Virus record (IMG/VR): IMGVR_UViG_3300036760_001549
Coordinates: 1-40,063 of that record
Source of the DNA: a virus
DNA: 40,063 nt
Strand: one strand, 5' to 3'
The position numbers and the translations under genes are program-made. The notes under the pieces are model-generated. The model did not search any database. It worked only from the letters and a program-made list of their open reading frames with translations, and was not told the DNA's origin. Below are positions 28,875 to 38,620 of the stretch, piece by piece. The stretch's first letter is position 1; every line of letters starts with the position of its first letter.

Positions 28875-29326
28875 ACGCGAAGGACGTGCTCAAAGAAATC
28901 CTGGAAGCGGAGATCGGCGCCGGCAAACCGCTGGAAGGAATCGAGGCGGTGAAACTGAGCAACGAGAACCTGACCGACAAGGCAAAGTTCATCCTGCTCT
29001 GGAATCAAACCGAAGAGAACATGCCGAACATCGGTAACCGTTTCAGTTTATGTAAACGCACGGTTGAGATGCATATGATCTTCCGCGATGCGGAGCAAAG
29101 CTCCGACACGATACGCGCTGCGGTGATCGCAAAACTGGAAGCGGCTCGTTCCGTGATTAAGGCAAACCCTACATTGCAGTGCACCTCTGTGCCTGCAGGC
29201 TTTGCCGTGCGCACGGAGATCGGGGAAATGCAGGATGCAACGCCGGACCTGGGCGAAGGGGGAATCAATTCCCACGCGGCGATCGCTTCGATCGGCATCT
29301 GGTATTTCGTGCAGGAGTGGTCATGA
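28871..29326 (+). CDS. Hypothetical tail-completion or neck protein
   Basis: A 151-residue protein in the neck cluster. Mixed alpha/beta with 'FSLCKRTVEMHMIFRDAEQ', 'GFAVRTEIGEM' and a last strand 'ASIGIWYFVQEWS'. Such short alpha/beta proteins between gp10-like and tail tube genes are generally tail terminator or completion proteins. ATGA overlaps on both sides. No family recognised. Confidence 0.58.
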   Translation: MNAKDVLKEILEAEIGAGKPLEGIEAVKLSNENLTDKAKFILLWNQTEENMPNIGNRFSLCKRTVEMHMIFRDAEQSSDTIRAAVIAKLEAARSVIKANPTLQCTSVPAGFAVRTEIGEMQDATPDLGEGGINSHAAIASIGIWYFVQEWS

Positions 29327-29850
29327 GCGCTGAAGTTCTGGCGATACTGGAGCAGGCAAAAACGGAGCTGCTTGCAGACGCCACGCTCAGCTCAAACTAC
29401 ATGCAGAATCCGGATCCCGTTACCGGCGATCTGCGCGATCCGTTGTTCATAGCAATCGATGACTACGATGTGAACGCGCTTCCCGACTTCGACCGCTACG
29501 CGCTGCTGCTGTTTCTCCAGACCGAAGAAGAGGCGCACGATGGCGGGCACAACTCGAAGGAAGGCGTCTATACGATCGGCATTGCGGCGATCGTGCGGCG
29601 CTACGACAAGCTCAAATCTTGCTACGGGAGCCAGCCTCCGGACATGGGTCTGATTCAACTTGTCCACGACGCGAAGGAAGCACTGCGCAGCAGCATGCTC
29701 AATGATCTGATCGATCTCACCAAGAACGAGTTCGACGATCCGGTTGAGTATCGATTGAGTTATTCGGAGGCGCGGAAGGAATACTATCGCGAGGCGACCA
29801 TTCCCTACCGTGTGAGAACGGAGCCGGCCGAGATGCCGGATCCGCATTGA
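29323..29850 (+). CDS. Hypothetical tail-terminator-like protein
   Basis: A 175-residue protein. N-terminal helix 'VLAILEQAKTELLADATL', several strands ('DPLFIAIDDYDV', 'YALLLFLQTEEEA', 'GVYTIGIAAIVRRYD'), a helix 'VHDAKEALRSSMLNDLIDL' and a final strand pair. This layout is that of tail terminator (gpU/gp37-like) proteins, which cap the tail tube. The start at 29323 has GGAG 5 bases upstream and overlaps the previous stop. Confidence 0.6.
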   Translation: MSAEVLAILEQAKTELLADATLSSNYMQNPDPVTGDLRDPLFIAIDDYDVNALPDFDRYALLLFLQTEEEAHDGGHNSKEGVYTIGIAAIVRRYDKLKSCYGSQPPDMGLIQLVHDAKEALRSSMLNDLIDLTKNEFDDPVEYRLSYSEARKEYYREATIPYRVRTEPAEMPDPH

Positions 29851-29863
29851 AGGAGCAACCATC

Positions 29864-30112
29864 ATGGAAAAGAAGATTTTTTTCAAGCCTGTAAATAAAG
29901 GCTCCGTGCGTATCGTTGAAGGCGTCGCTTACAAGCGGAATTTCCCGGAGCAGAAGCAACCGTTTGAGGCAACCGAACAGGAGTGGGACCTTTTCCTGAA
30001 GGGCCGCGGCGTCTTTGAAAAGGTCGATAAACCCGAGAAGGACAAAGAGGAATCGAAACCTCAAACGCAAACCGGCGGGGACGCGCCTGCAGGCGCCGCC
30101 GACAGCAAGTAG
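29864..30112 (+). CDS. Small tail-module protein (82 aa)
   Basis: A short protein: beta strands at 1-30 ('FFKPVNKGSVRIVEGVAYKR'), helix 'TEQEWDLFLKGRGVFEKV', then a disordered K/E/Q-rich tail. Its position between terminator-like and tube genes is where Mu-like phages carry small proteins such as DUF2635 members; the match is only general. AAGGAGC precedes the ATG. Confidence 0.6.
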   Translation: MEKKIFFKPVNKGSVRIVEGVAYKRNFPEQKQPFEATEQEWDLFLKGRGVFEKVDKPEKDKEESKPQTQTGGDAPAGAADSK

Positions 30113-30124
30113 GAGGAGGCAATC

Positions 30125-31183
30125 ATGGGAAGCGAACGACAGGTCAGAGTTGCAGCGGCAGTATCGTACAGCGCGGAAGTGGGCTACGGCGCGGGGCTTG
30201 CAGACAATCTTCTGGACAAAGGATTTCTGTTCTACGGTCCGGACCTCATTGAGCGCGTGCCTGAGACGTCCGATAACAAGGACTGGGCCAACAAGGGGCA
30301 CGAATACCCGACCGAGCAGTACCTCGACAGTTGGAGCGTCAAGAAAAAGCGCAGCATGGCCTGCAGCGTTGAAGCGCTGGCGTGGCTCGCGTCCCTTGCC
30401 TTCGGATCCGACACGGTTACTCAGCCCGACGCAGTCAACAATCCGACCGTTTATTCGCACGCGTTCAAGCCGTTCTCTACGCTTTCCGCGCAGCAACTGC
30501 CCAGCACCGTTTACGCGGAGAAGGTAGACCAGTACCGGGTGAAAAAGTATCCCGGCATCGTGGTTGCGGATTTGAGCCTCTCGGGCGAAAGCACGAAGTT
30601 CCTTTCGCTTGAAGCCAACCTGCTCGGGTCCGGTGCGCTCGCCGCGTTTGCCGGCAGTCTTCCGGCCGCGATGACGTGTCACTACCTGCGCTTCCACGCG
30701 GCAACGCTCAAGCTCGGAGACCACGGCGGTGCGCTCACGGATATTTCCCCTCGGTTCAAGAAGTTCTCTTTCAAATGGGACAACGCTCCGGATACCGAAG
30801 ACGGCTTCCACCCGGGCGCGGGGTTTGCGGTGGCCGGCGATCCTGATTCCGGCGCCATCATGGGCCGGCTCGAACGCGGTGAGCCCAAACTCGATCTGTC
30901 ATTTTCCCTGCGTGTGGCGTCCGACCAGCAGAGGCAGGACCTGGAAGACAATGAGGAGCTCGCGCTGCAGATCATTATCGACGGGAAGGTGATCACGGTC
31001 GGCAAACCCGAGACTTACCAGGCGACTCTCGACGTGTACAAGCTGGGTTACACTGCCGTTTCGTCCGGCTTTGAAAAAGGCATCGAGGTCTACAACATCA
31101 GCACGCGGCCGCTCTACGATGGCTCCATCTCGAAGATCGTGCAGTTGACCGTGCAAAACACGGTGGCCGCCTACCTGTTGTAG
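30125..31183 (+). CDS. Major tail tube protein
   Basis: A 352-residue protein immediately before the chaperone pair and tape measure, the standard siphophage position for the tail tube. It has a two-part beta fold with 'SWSVKKKRSMACSVEALAWL', 'GIVVADLSLSGESTKFLSLEANL' and 'LDLSFSLRVASDQQRQDLED', reading like IgG-like tube subunits with extra insertions. No sheath gene is seen, so the tail is non-contractile. AGGAGG precedes the ATG. Confidence 0.77.
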   Translation: MGSERQVRVAAAVSYSAEVGYGAGLADNLLDKGFLFYGPDLIERVPETSDNKDWANKGHEYPTEQYLDSWSVKKKRSMACSVEALAWLASLAFGSDTVTQPDAVNNPTVYSHAFKPFSTLSAQQLPSTVYAEKVDQYRVKKYPGIVVADLSLSGESTKFLSLEANLLGSGALAAFAGSLPAAMTCHYLRFHAATLKLGDHGGALTDISPRFKKFSFKWDNAPDTEDGFHPGAGFAVAGDPDSGAIMGRLERGEPKLDLSFSLRVASDQQRQDLEDNEELALQIIIDGKVITVGKPETYQATLDVYKLGYTAVSSGFEKGIEVYNISTRPLYDGSISKIVQLTVQNTVAAYLL

Positions 31184-31232
31184 CTGCAGCTCGACTATCA
31201 ACATCTTAATAGTTTTTTTTCGGAGGCACTCC

Positions 31233-31952
31233 ATGAATGCAGAAGAGGGCTACGACGTAGCCAGAAACGAATCCTTTTTTTATGTGCAGGAAGGAAAGCA
31301 AAAATTTCTGCACTGGTTTGAGCGCTTCGAGGATGCGGACTGGGAGCACATCGAAAAACTGCGAGCGCTCACGATTGAGCAGCAGGCCGACAAGGTATCG
31401 TTCGAGGGCGATGATCTCGATGCCTGGCGTTGGGCGTGGGACAAGCGGTCCACGCACGTTACCAACGAGGCCGGCGAGGACGTGCTCCCGGGCGATCCCG
31501 ATTGGAGGCGGAAGATTCCGTATCTGCACAAGAAAACAGCCGTGAGAACCTTCGGCGAGGTCCGCGCCAACGATGCGGTCACGGCTGATTTCAAATTCGG
31601 CAGCAACGAGCGGACGGTCGATCTGTTGGTTCCCCAGGACGGCCGGCTCTGGCCGGTGTCGTTCGACTTTGTGAACCCGGAGATCGATCACGATCATGAG
31701 TACCGCTTTCTGCTGACCGGCAAACAGGATTTTTTCCGGACCCGGAACGGCGGCATGATGAAGGTCCACGTGACGAACCTGGCCGGCTACCGAAAGCTCT
31801 TCCGTGAAATGGTCCGGCGAGCAAAAGGCTGCGTGGCATCGGGAGTTGCGTTCGAGGATTCAAAGGATCTGCTGGACCAGGTGGACCTGCTTGTTGTCCG
31901 GACCGCGATCGATCTGCTCTTCCGCCAGGATCCGGTGTTAATCCCAAACTGA
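31233..31952 (+). CDS. Tail assembly chaperone (lambda G-like)
   Basis: A 239-residue acidic protein between tube and tape measure. It should coat the tape measure during tail assembly. It starts 'MNAEEGYDVARNESFFYVQE' and has helical and alpha/beta parts with 'LWPVSFDFVNPEIDHDHEYR'. The stop follows a perfect -1 slippery heptamer (31943-31949), and the -1 frame continues in the next gene. TCGGAGG precedes the ATG. Confidence 0.75.
   Translation: MNAEEGYDVARNESFFYVQEGKQKFLHWFERFEDADWEHIEKLRALTIEQQADKVSFEGDDLDAWRWAWDKRSTHVTNEAGEDVLPGDPDWRRKIPYLHKKTAVRTFGEVRANDAVTADFKFGSNERTVDLLVPQDGRLWPVSFDFVNPEIDHDHEYRFLLTGKQDFFRTRNGGMMKVHVTNLAGYRKLFREMVRRAKGCVASGVAFEDSKDLLDQVDLLVVRTAIDLLFRQDPVLIPN
31943..31949 (+). 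other. Programmed -1 frameshift heptamer CCCAAAC
   Basis: In the chaperone frame it reads C CCA AAC immediately before TGA, an exact X-XXY-YYZ signal. After slipping, decoding continues CCC AAA CTG in the -1 frame, which stays open to 32305. This is the position at which lambda and most siphophages frameshift (G to GT). Confidence 0.9.
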
Positions 31953-32305
31953 AACGCGCCATACAGGTGGCGCTTCGAAGGTCACTGAAGTATGAGATCT
32001 GCCCTGGGGAAAGCAACTGTCCGATCTATGAATCGAATCCATGCGAGTCCTGCATCGATTGCCCCATCAACTTCGGGTACCGCAAACCCGAAGACGAGGC
32101 TCAGGGATTCGAGTTCTGGGAACCTTGGATATCGCATCTCTGCTATCTGCACTCAGCAAATGCGATCGCACCGGTCGGACGGCTCAAGGCCGAGGAGCTG
32201 CACGGACTGATGATAATCGCAAACGAAATTCCCCAGGCGCAGAAGGACCTGCACGAACTGAAGGAACAACAGCGGACCAAGGACAAAGATGAGCACGAGG
32301 GTTGA
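31949..32305 (+). CDS. T-like extension of the chaperone, made by frameshift
   Basis: The -1 frame after the slip reads 'LKRAIQVALRRSLKYEICPG' and continues with a cysteine-rich part ('CPIYESNPCESCIDCPINFG') and a helical tail, ending 17 bases inside the tape-measure gene. The fusion would be about 357 residues, made in low amounts as for lambda gpGT. A GTG at 31967 has no ribosome binding site and would cut off coding sequence, so independent start is unlikely. The cysteine cluster (four to six Cys) suggests a metal site, not usual for gpT parts. Confidence 0.83.
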   Translation: MKRAIQVALRRSLKYEICPGESNCPIYESNPCESCIDCPINFGYRKPEDEAQGFEFWEPWISHLCYLHSANAIAPVGRLKAEELHGLMIIANEIPQAQKDLHELKEQQRTKDKDEHEG

Positions 32306-35300
32306 AGCGCAGTTCGTCCTGAGCGGACTCGAGCAGTTCGGCGGACTCAAGAATCAACTGGACCTGCTGGGTGTTACCTCGAGCAAATCCTCAACGGGCG
32401 TGCAACAGCTTGGAAATCAGGTCGATAAGCTCGGGTCTTCGTCCGCAGCCGCCAGCGCCAGGTGGGATCAGTTCATCGGAAAAATGGAGCACAGCGTCAG
32501 CACAACGAATATGCTGACCAAAGCAACGACCGACCTGCAGGCAAACACGAACAAGATGGGCAACGCTGTCGATCAGCTCGGCAGTCAGGTGTCCCGAACG
32601 GGAGACATCACCGTGCTCGGGCGTGACAAGTTTATCAGCTACTCGAACATGGTCGAAGGCAGCGCCATAAGCGCGTTGCACGCTTCGGGCGCGGTCGCAA
32701 CGTTGGATCGCACAATGGCTGGCATTCCAAGCGTGGCGCTGAATGTCGTGAACGCCCTCGACAATATTAGTGATAGGTCTAACGCGTTAGGTTCTTCGGT
32801 TGGCGCGGCAACAAAGCAAATCGGAGGCTTCGGCTCATCCATGCTCATTGCCGGAGCTGCCTTCGTGGGCTGGACGATCGGGGCGAAAGCGAACGAACTG
32901 ATGGAACTGGACGGATGGATGGGTAAGCTCATCAAATATACGACGCCGCTTGGCCTGGTAAAGGTCGGATTCACCGCGCTCGGCGATGCGATTGTGGACG
33001 TCACAGACGATACGAGCAGTCTCACTGTGGCCACCGAAAGCTCCGCTGCAGCTTACGTTGCCGCTCTCGCCCGCATGCACCAATCAACATGGCAGTTTGC
33101 GGCCACCATGCGGGAGATGAATGAGAAGAGGGCCTCGGATTGGGCGGAATCTCAACTCAGTGCGCAAGATCTGTACGCTAAGAAAAACCAAGAATTCCTC
33201 GACCTGATGCTCGAGGACAGAAGAGATATGGACTTGAAGGAAATCGCTGCGCACGTGGCGAAGCTTGAAACAATGTCCGGCGCGCTTAATGGTTTTCGGG
33301 CGGCAGCCGAAAGTGAATCGAAGGCGCTGGCCGACACCCAGATACGTGAAGCTAAACGAGCCGCCGACGCAAATACAGCTCAACTCGAGAGAATCAAGAG
33401 CGCATGGGACGCGTACCAACTAAAAGCGGTCGAGGCGCAGAACAAAATCGACATCGCGGTCATGGAAGCCCTGGGGCCAATGCACGCGTTCGAATCGGCG
33501 TTGGGTGGAGTGCAGGTGAAACTCGATGCAACGGATACCACGACGTTGGCGGCCGCCGAAAGCACAGGGATGCTCACGCAGAAGTACTCGCTGGCCGCAG
33601 GCATCATGAAGGGCCTCGCTGGCGACTTCGATAATACAAACGCAGCGCTGCAAGAACAAAAGGGTTGGCTCGACACACTTAGTCCTGCTGTGGAAGCTTT
33701 GACAATCGCCTGGAAAGACATGGCGATCGAGCAAAAAGCGGCCGTGCAGCAGGCGATGATCGATTACCTGCAGAACATGATCCAGCTTCTTCAGTTCATC
33801 GATCCCGCGATGGCCGCGTATTACCAGCAGCTTCTGCTTGTGGCGCAAAACGGCGGGCAGGCGAGTGAGGCGACAAATAAAGTTTCCGAAAGTATGCAGA
33901 AATTATCTGAGCATGCTCGTATTGCAGGCGAGGCGCTGGGCGAACTGGCACAACAGTTTGACGGCGTTTTCGGAGCGGTGTTAGCGGCGGCCTCCTCTTT
34001 CGCGGACGCATTCGCTTCGGCAATCGAATCAGGAATGAGCAGAGCGCAAGCCGCAATAGCGGGCGCTGCCGCTGCTGCTAGCTCTCTGGTAGATAGCTTC
34101 GCGAAATCAGACGAGGCGAAAAAAGGCGCGGCTATCGGCGGCGCCATTGGTTCAATTGCGGGATCATTCTTCGGTCCGCTCGGCACCATAGTAGGTGGGG
34201 CGCTCGGCAAGGCGGTCGGGGCGTTCATCGGCCATTTGTTCTCTCACGATTGGGCCAAAGATGTTACCAACGTTTTGGATCAGTTCGGAATATTTGGGCA
34301 GATAAGCGAGGGGCTTCAGAAGCAATTAGAAGAAGACGCCAAGGCCCTCGGCGACGCGGGCTCTGCGGCTGTCGTGAATATCGGAGCTTTGATGCAAGAA
34401 TTGGGCGTATCACAAGATACGTTTGCCGGTTTCATTAACGCCCTTGTGTATGGCTTCGACGCGGTTAACAAAGGTTTCATTACTGCTGAGCAGCAGGCGC
34501 AAGCTCTCGCTGACGCATTCCCACAATTAGCCGACGCAGCCATTGAATTCGGAGGAGCGTTCATCGATCAACTGGACCAGGTCATTCAAAAGATCGGCGA
34601 CACCGGAATCGGTATCGAAACGCTTCAAGCCTACATGGCGACGCTGCAAGCAAAAATAGACGCTATCAGGTCGACGGCACTGACTGACCTAATCACGCAG
34701 GTCAACGGCCTTGGCGATGCATTCTCCGCGATGTTGGCGAAGATGCAAGCGAAAGGGATAGCGGCAGGCGGGAACGCAGACACGTGGCAGATGTTCCTTT
34801 CCGAGAAAGATCTGAACCTGGCGAAGCATCGTTTCGGCGAAATGCTAAGGTATTTCGACGAAACCGTAGCCAGCATGCGGGCGCAACGGATGTCGATGGC
34901 GGAGATATTCAGGCAGGTCGGTCCACTATGGGATGAACTGTCTGAAACTGCAAAGCGCTTTGGTTTTAACACAAGCAAAGAATTCAAGCAGATCTCCCTG
35001 GTGATGGTGCAATTTAAGGAGCACGCGGCAGGCTTTGCTCGTCTTGATTTCCTCAGCAAGATTGCGGCGGATGAGGTTCGGCTCGGAGTGCTAACGAAGC
35101 AGACCTTCCATGATGTTGAAGCCAGTATCTTCAACCTATATAACAATATGACCAAGGGCTTGACCGATGCCGAAAAACAGCATTCAGCGCAAGGCAAAGC
35201 GGCGATACAGTCAGTTTTGCCATCGCTGATCCAAGTGATCGGAATGCACAACCAGACAGGAATGGCGATCTCGGCCAATGACCAAAAGTTGATTGAACTG

Positions 35301-35843
35301 GCCCAAAAATACGGCCTGCTTCCGAAGGATACTTCTCAGGTTGGTTTAGATCCAACCGTTACGGCGATGAACGCGATGCTGGAAGTGATGAAGAAAATCC
35401 AAACGGCGCTCGACACTTTCATCTCCACGCTTACCGGTATACCACCGGTCACTGATGTAGACGTAAACGTGAACTACAACAGCAACGGGACTCCACCTCC
35501 GGGGACGGGCGGTTGGGATGCAAGTAATCCGACAGGCAGGCGTCATGCATCCGGTCCAGTCACTCGCCTCACAGCGTCTGGCTGGCACTACCTCGACCCC
35601 GGGGATATCATCATTCCACCCAGAGGCAACCCGGTCGGCGAAGCACTTAATGGCAGCCACCGTGGCGGCGGATCTACAACTTCATCAGCTCCTGGCGCGC
35701 AGATCCATATCACCCTGGGGCCGATCATCCTTCCGCCTGGCACGACGCCTGGTCAAGGCAGGCTCTTCACGCGACAAATGTACCGGGAGCTCAACCAGGC
35801 GATCGCAGACGGCACGCTGAAAGCCCAACCGCGAAAATCATGA
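32289..35843 (+). CDS. Tape measure protein
   Basis: At 1184 residues it is the longest gene and sets tail length (roughly 175-180 nm by the usual 1.5 A per residue). The first ~250 residues are helical with Q/N/S-rich repeats; a hydrophobic segment 'SSMLIAGAAFVGWTIGA' lies near 190, and a long glycine-alanine stretch with transmembrane character ('GAAIGGAIGSIAGSFFGPLG') near 610-660. Extended coiled coils follow, then a C-terminal beta-rich part with 'LDPGDIIIPPRGNPVGE' and a final strand 'IHITLGPIILPP'. The start overlaps the T-like frame; the end overlaps the next gene. Confidence 0.93.
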   Translation: MSTRVEAQFVLSGLEQFGGLKNQLDLLGVTSSKSSTGVQQLGNQVDKLGSSSAAASARWDQFIGKMEHSVSTTNMLTKATTDLQANTNKMGNAVDQLGSQVSRTGDITVLGRDKFISYSNMVEGSAISALHASGAVATLDRTMAGIPSVALNVVNALDNISDRSNALGSSVGAATKQIGGFGSSMLIAGAAFVGWTIGAKANELMELDGWMGKLIKYTTPLGLVKVGFTALGDAIVDVTDDTSSLTVATESSAAAYVAALARMHQSTWQFAATMREMNEKRASDWAESQLSAQDLYAKKNQEFLDLMLEDRRDMDLKEIAAHVAKLETMSGALNGFRAAAESESKALADTQIREAKRAADANTAQLERIKSAWDAYQLKAVEAQNKIDIAVMEALGPMHAFESALGGVQVKLDATDTTTLAAAESTGMLTQKYSLAAGIMKGLAGDFDNTNAALQEQKGWLDTLSPAVEALTIAWKDMAIEQKAAVQQAMIDYLQNMIQLLQFIDPAMAAYYQQLLLVAQNGGQASEATNKVSESMQKLSEHARIAGEALGELAQQFDGVFGAVLAAASSFADAFASAIESGMSRAQAAIAGAAAAASSLVDSFAKSDEAKKGAAIGGAIGSIAGSFFGPLGTIVGGALGKAVGAFIGHLFSHDWAKDVTNVLDQFGIFGQISEGLQKQLEEDAKALGDAGSAAVVNIGALMQELGVSQDTFAGFINALVYGFDAVNKGFITAEQQAQALADAFPQLADAAIEFGGAFIDQLDQVIQKIGDTGIGIETLQAYMATLQAKIDAIRSTALTDLITQVNGLGDAFSAMLAKMQAKGIAAGGNADTWQMFLSEKDLNLAKHRFGEMLRYFDETVASMRAQRMSMAEIFRQVGPLWDELSETAKRFGFNTSKEFKQISLVMVQFKEHAAGFARLDFLSKIAADEVRLGVLTKQTFHDVEASIFNLYNNMTKGLTDAEKQHSAQGKAAIQSVLPSLIQVIGMHNQTGMAISANDQKLIELAQKYGLLPKDTSQVGLDPTVTAMNAMLEVMKKIQTALDTFISTLTGIPPVTDVDVNVNYNSNGTPPPGTGGWDASNPTGRRHASGPVTRLTASGWHYLDPGDIIIPPRGNPVGEALNGSHRGGGSTTSSAPGAQIHITLGPIILPPGTTPGQGRLFTRQMYRELNQAIADGTLKAQPRKS

Positions 35844-37747
35844 GCTGGACCGACGACGTTGCAAACTCCGTCAAACGGAATCTGCAAGCTTGCTCCATCC
35901 AGGTCTTCCAAGAACTTTCATTGCAGAAGGACTCGACGCGTACCTGGACAAAACCAGGCGGGAAAAACTACTACACCACGCCGGTCGATGAATCGGCCGA
36001 TTATCCTTTTGAATTCATCCGTTTTTTTTCTGATGGTTTGGAGTTCACCAAAGCCTCTTCGCCGACCGAAGTGAACAGCAATCAGCGTTATTTTTTTCAC
36101 GACGTTACAGGTAAGCTCCTCTACGGACGTTTCCCGGGTTCGACCAATCCGCATACGCTCATCAACAAAGGGGTGGTGGAACTGTATGTCGCCAACATGG
36201 AGCGCGATCTGGATGGCGTGCGTTACGAAGCTCGGCTGCCGGCGCAATCGATCAAAGTCCAATTGGCTGCAGGGGACCAGTTTATTACCTCGTTTACGCT
36301 CAATGGCGGCGGCCTTTCGCTGGCCCGGGATCCGGACGGCAAACTCGCAGACCTCTTGCAGAGGTTCGAATGGCTTGACGGGACCGTATTTTTTTACTAC
36401 GGGCCCGAAATTCAGACGATCGTGACTTCGCTCAGTCAGTGCAAGCGTACGCAGGTCGCTCGTATCCGCAGGGTTAGCGCAGACTTTCATCCGATCGTGC
36501 AGCTTGAGCTGGGCGAGCTTGCACAAAAGTGGGGTTCCGAAATCCCGAAATACGTTTTCTCGGACGACGCGGACGACACCAACGAAAGCGCCTTCGCAAA
36601 CATTGCAGACGACTGTACCGGACCCATCCCTATGTGGTGGGGAACCAACACTGCCGGCGCGACCGACGCCGCGTCGAAGTGGGCACGCGCGATCTCGGGA
36701 AACGGAAAGTGCATTGATAAAGGCACGGAAGCTACAAACGGAAACAAGAACTGCAAGTTTAAGTTTGCCCAGCAGGTCAAAGATCCGGAGGGCGGAACTC
36801 ACGGGATTACGATCACGGAAGTTTGGTTTTCCAAAGCAGGAGGAAAGCCGTTTAAGCTGCAGGCGGGCGATTGGACGACTGAGGATAACGGCACGGTCGT
36901 AAAGCTGATTAATAACCGGCTGTTCGTTCACGGCAGCGATGAACTGCGAGTACTGGGTACCGGGTACAAAGACGTCAGCGGCAAATTCACCGGCTCAGGG
37001 AGCAGCACGATCGACAAGACATATGAAATTATCCCCTTTTTGGCCGCAACGCAGATGGGCATTCGTTGGGGAGACATCGACACATCGTCGATTGCCGCAA
37101 TTCGCGCCAATCCGCCGGCGTGGGACGATTCACAATTCATTTATCTCACTTCTGCCACGCAAATCTCGGAGGTTCTTTCTGCGCTGCAGCTCGCCGGCTG
37201 GCAGGTTTGGCAGATGGGGCGCGACGGAAAATGGTGCCTGGATCAGAAAAGCTCAGTGCTACTGAAGACTGATCCCTCTTTGCTCAGCAACGATTACATC
37301 GATTTCAAGGAATGGCGCGCACTCGAAGACGTGATCAGCGGTCTGTGGCTGGAATGGGGGTTCAATGCTCAGACCGGACAGTTTAAAAGCAAGAGCCAAA
37401 AGGGAACGAAATCGATCTCCGGATTCACGGTGCAGGATAACCCCGGGCAGGCGCTCTACGACATCGACAATAAGGTGACGAAGCGCACGTGGAAGACCAG
37501 CAAAACCAAGGTGAAGCTTCTACTGCAGGAGATCTTCGATTACATTAAGCGGCCGCCTCACATGATCGAGTTCGGCACGGGCGGCGCGCTGATCGATCAG
37601 CCGCTTGCCGGCAGGACCGGCATCACGAACGAGAGCGTCCTGGTCGGGAGTGTGGACGACGAGCCGTATCACGTCCTGGTCAACGATCGGGCCTACGACA
37701 ACGGCATGTGCGATGTGCAGCATCGCCAGGCGAAGAAATTCGTGTGA
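35840..37747 (+). CDS. Tail tip / baseplate hub-like protein
   Basis: A 635-residue protein following the tape measure, where distal tail or hub proteins lie. Beta-rich from the start ('IQVFQELSLQKDSTRTWTKP', 'PFEFIRFFSDGLEFTKASS'), and a long middle domain with 'QLELGELAQKWGSEIPKYVF' of the type seen in DUF2163-like tail proteins. The C-terminal third reads like a catalytically empty hub. No known enzymatic motif. It ends with 'GMCDVQHRQAKKFV' 7 bases before the next ATG. Confidence 0.62.
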   Translation: MSWTDDVANSVKRNLQACSIQVFQELSLQKDSTRTWTKPGGKNYYTTPVDESADYPFEFIRFFSDGLEFTKASSPTEVNSNQRYFFHDVTGKLLYGRFPGSTNPHTLINKGVVELYVANMERDLDGVRYEARLPAQSIKVQLAAGDQFITSFTLNGGGLSLARDPDGKLADLLQRFEWLDGTVFFYYGPEIQTIVTSLSQCKRTQVARIRRVSADFHPIVQLELGELAQKWGSEIPKYVFSDDADDTNESAFANIADDCTGPIPMWWGTNTAGATDAASKWARAISGNGKCIDKGTEATNGNKNCKFKFAQQVKDPEGGTHGITITEVWFSKAGGKPFKLQAGDWTTEDNGTVVKLINNRLFVHGSDELRVLGTGYKDVSGKFTGSGSSTIDKTYEIIPFLAATQMGIRWGDIDTSSIAAIRANPPAWDDSQFIYLTSATQISEVLSALQLAGWQVWQMGRDGKWCLDQKSSVLLKTDPSLLSNDYIDFKEWRALEDVISGLWLEWGFNAQTGQFKSKSQKGTKSISGFTVQDNPGQALYDIDNKVTKRTWKTSKTKVKLLLQEIFDYIKRPPHMIEFGTGGALIDQPLAGRTGITNESVLVGSVDDEPYHVLVNDRAYDNGMCDVQHRQAKKFV

Positions 37748-37754
37748 GGGAAAA

Positions 37755-38606
37755 ATGAGTGATGAAGCAAGACTTCAGATAGGCGAGGATATCTCTGCCG
37801 GTGACTTTCTCGGTTACAACATCCTGACGTCCCGGTGGACCAAATCCGGCGGCATGTCCCTCCAGATGTTTTACACGCAAGCCATAGCAAAACAGGACGG
37901 AGTCACCGACGAGTTTATTCCTTGCTGGATGCTTGGCCACACCTTTGAGTCGCCCATAGTTTTCTGTGACGGCATTCCCGGGCATGAACCCACCGCAGGA
38001 TATACGATGCAGCCGACCTATGATCTCGGGCAACCGAACATCCTGGGAGACAGTGTCCAGCGCAACGGCTGGCGCAATCCGTTTCTAGGCTACCTCCTGG
38101 GAGACGTTGCGAATAACGGTGAGAATCAAACTATTTTCGTGCCTGACAATCCAAGATCGATGCTGCTGGACCTCGCCGACAACAGTAGCACGGCTGTCTT
38201 CCTCAATAATGTGTGGTTCGACAGATTAAAAGATACACTCAATCGGACCATTAAATTCACAGGGCTCTCGCCCGATGGCACCACCTTCTTCGGCTTCCGG
38301 CATCAAGCAGACCTGAACAACTATTTTATCTCGGTGCGCATGCTGCTTGCGTCCGCGAACGCCGGCGATCTGAGGCTCCGGGTAATCACTTATGCCGGTG
38401 GTGCACAGATCGACGATACGACGATGTCTACCGTTTCGATCGGAGCCAATTCTATATACAACTGGCTGCGATTCATTAACCTGGGCACGATGGTTTACGA
38501 GCCGGAGCATTTTCCGATCACCGTGTCGGTGCAACGCGACGCCACTGCCGGCGCTGATACGACAAACGGAGACCTGTATATTTCAAAGGCGACCGTTCTG
38601 TTTTAA
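37755..38606 (+). CDS. Tail tip or fibre-associated protein
   Basis: A 283-residue beta-rich protein in the tail-tip cluster ('FIPCWMLGHTFESPIVFCDG', 'FGFRHQADLNNYFISVRMLL', 'RLRVITYAGGAQIDDTTM'). No coiled coil or enzyme motif. GTGAGGG precedes the ATG at 37755; the preceding in-frame stretch belongs to another frame. It is probably part of the distal tail assembly. Confidence 0.58.
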   Translation: MSDEARLQIGEDISAGDFLGYNILTSRWTKSGGMSLQMFYTQAIAKQDGVTDEFIPCWMLGHTFESPIVFCDGIPGHEPTAGYTMQPTYDLGQPNILGDSVQRNGWRNPFLGYLLGDVANNGENQTIFVPDNPRSMLLDLADNSSTAVFLNNVWFDRLKDTLNRTIKFTGLSPDGTTFFGFRHQADLNNYFISVRMLLASANAGDLRLRVITYAGGAQIDDTTMSTVSIGANSIYNWLRFINLGTMVYEPEHFPITVSVQRDATAGADTTNGDLYISKATVLF

Positions 38607-38620
38607 AAGGGAGCAAACGA

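Noticed and set aside
29717-30811. 364-residue minus-strand frame
   Set aside because: Antisense of the tail tube and neighbouring genes; no ribosome binding site and arginine-rich composition.
30125-31183. Tail sheath gene, which would make the phage a myovirus
   Set aside because: The only gene between neck and chaperones reads like a tube protein; no separate sheath, lysozyme-type baseplate or wedge genes are present.
31967-32305. Independent gene starting at GTG 31967
   Set aside because: No ribosome binding site, and the frame is open and protein-like upstream to the CCCAAAC slip site, so the frameshift explanation is much better.
35918-36931. 337-residue minus-strand frame
   Set aside because: Antisense of the tail-tip gene; shadow frame.
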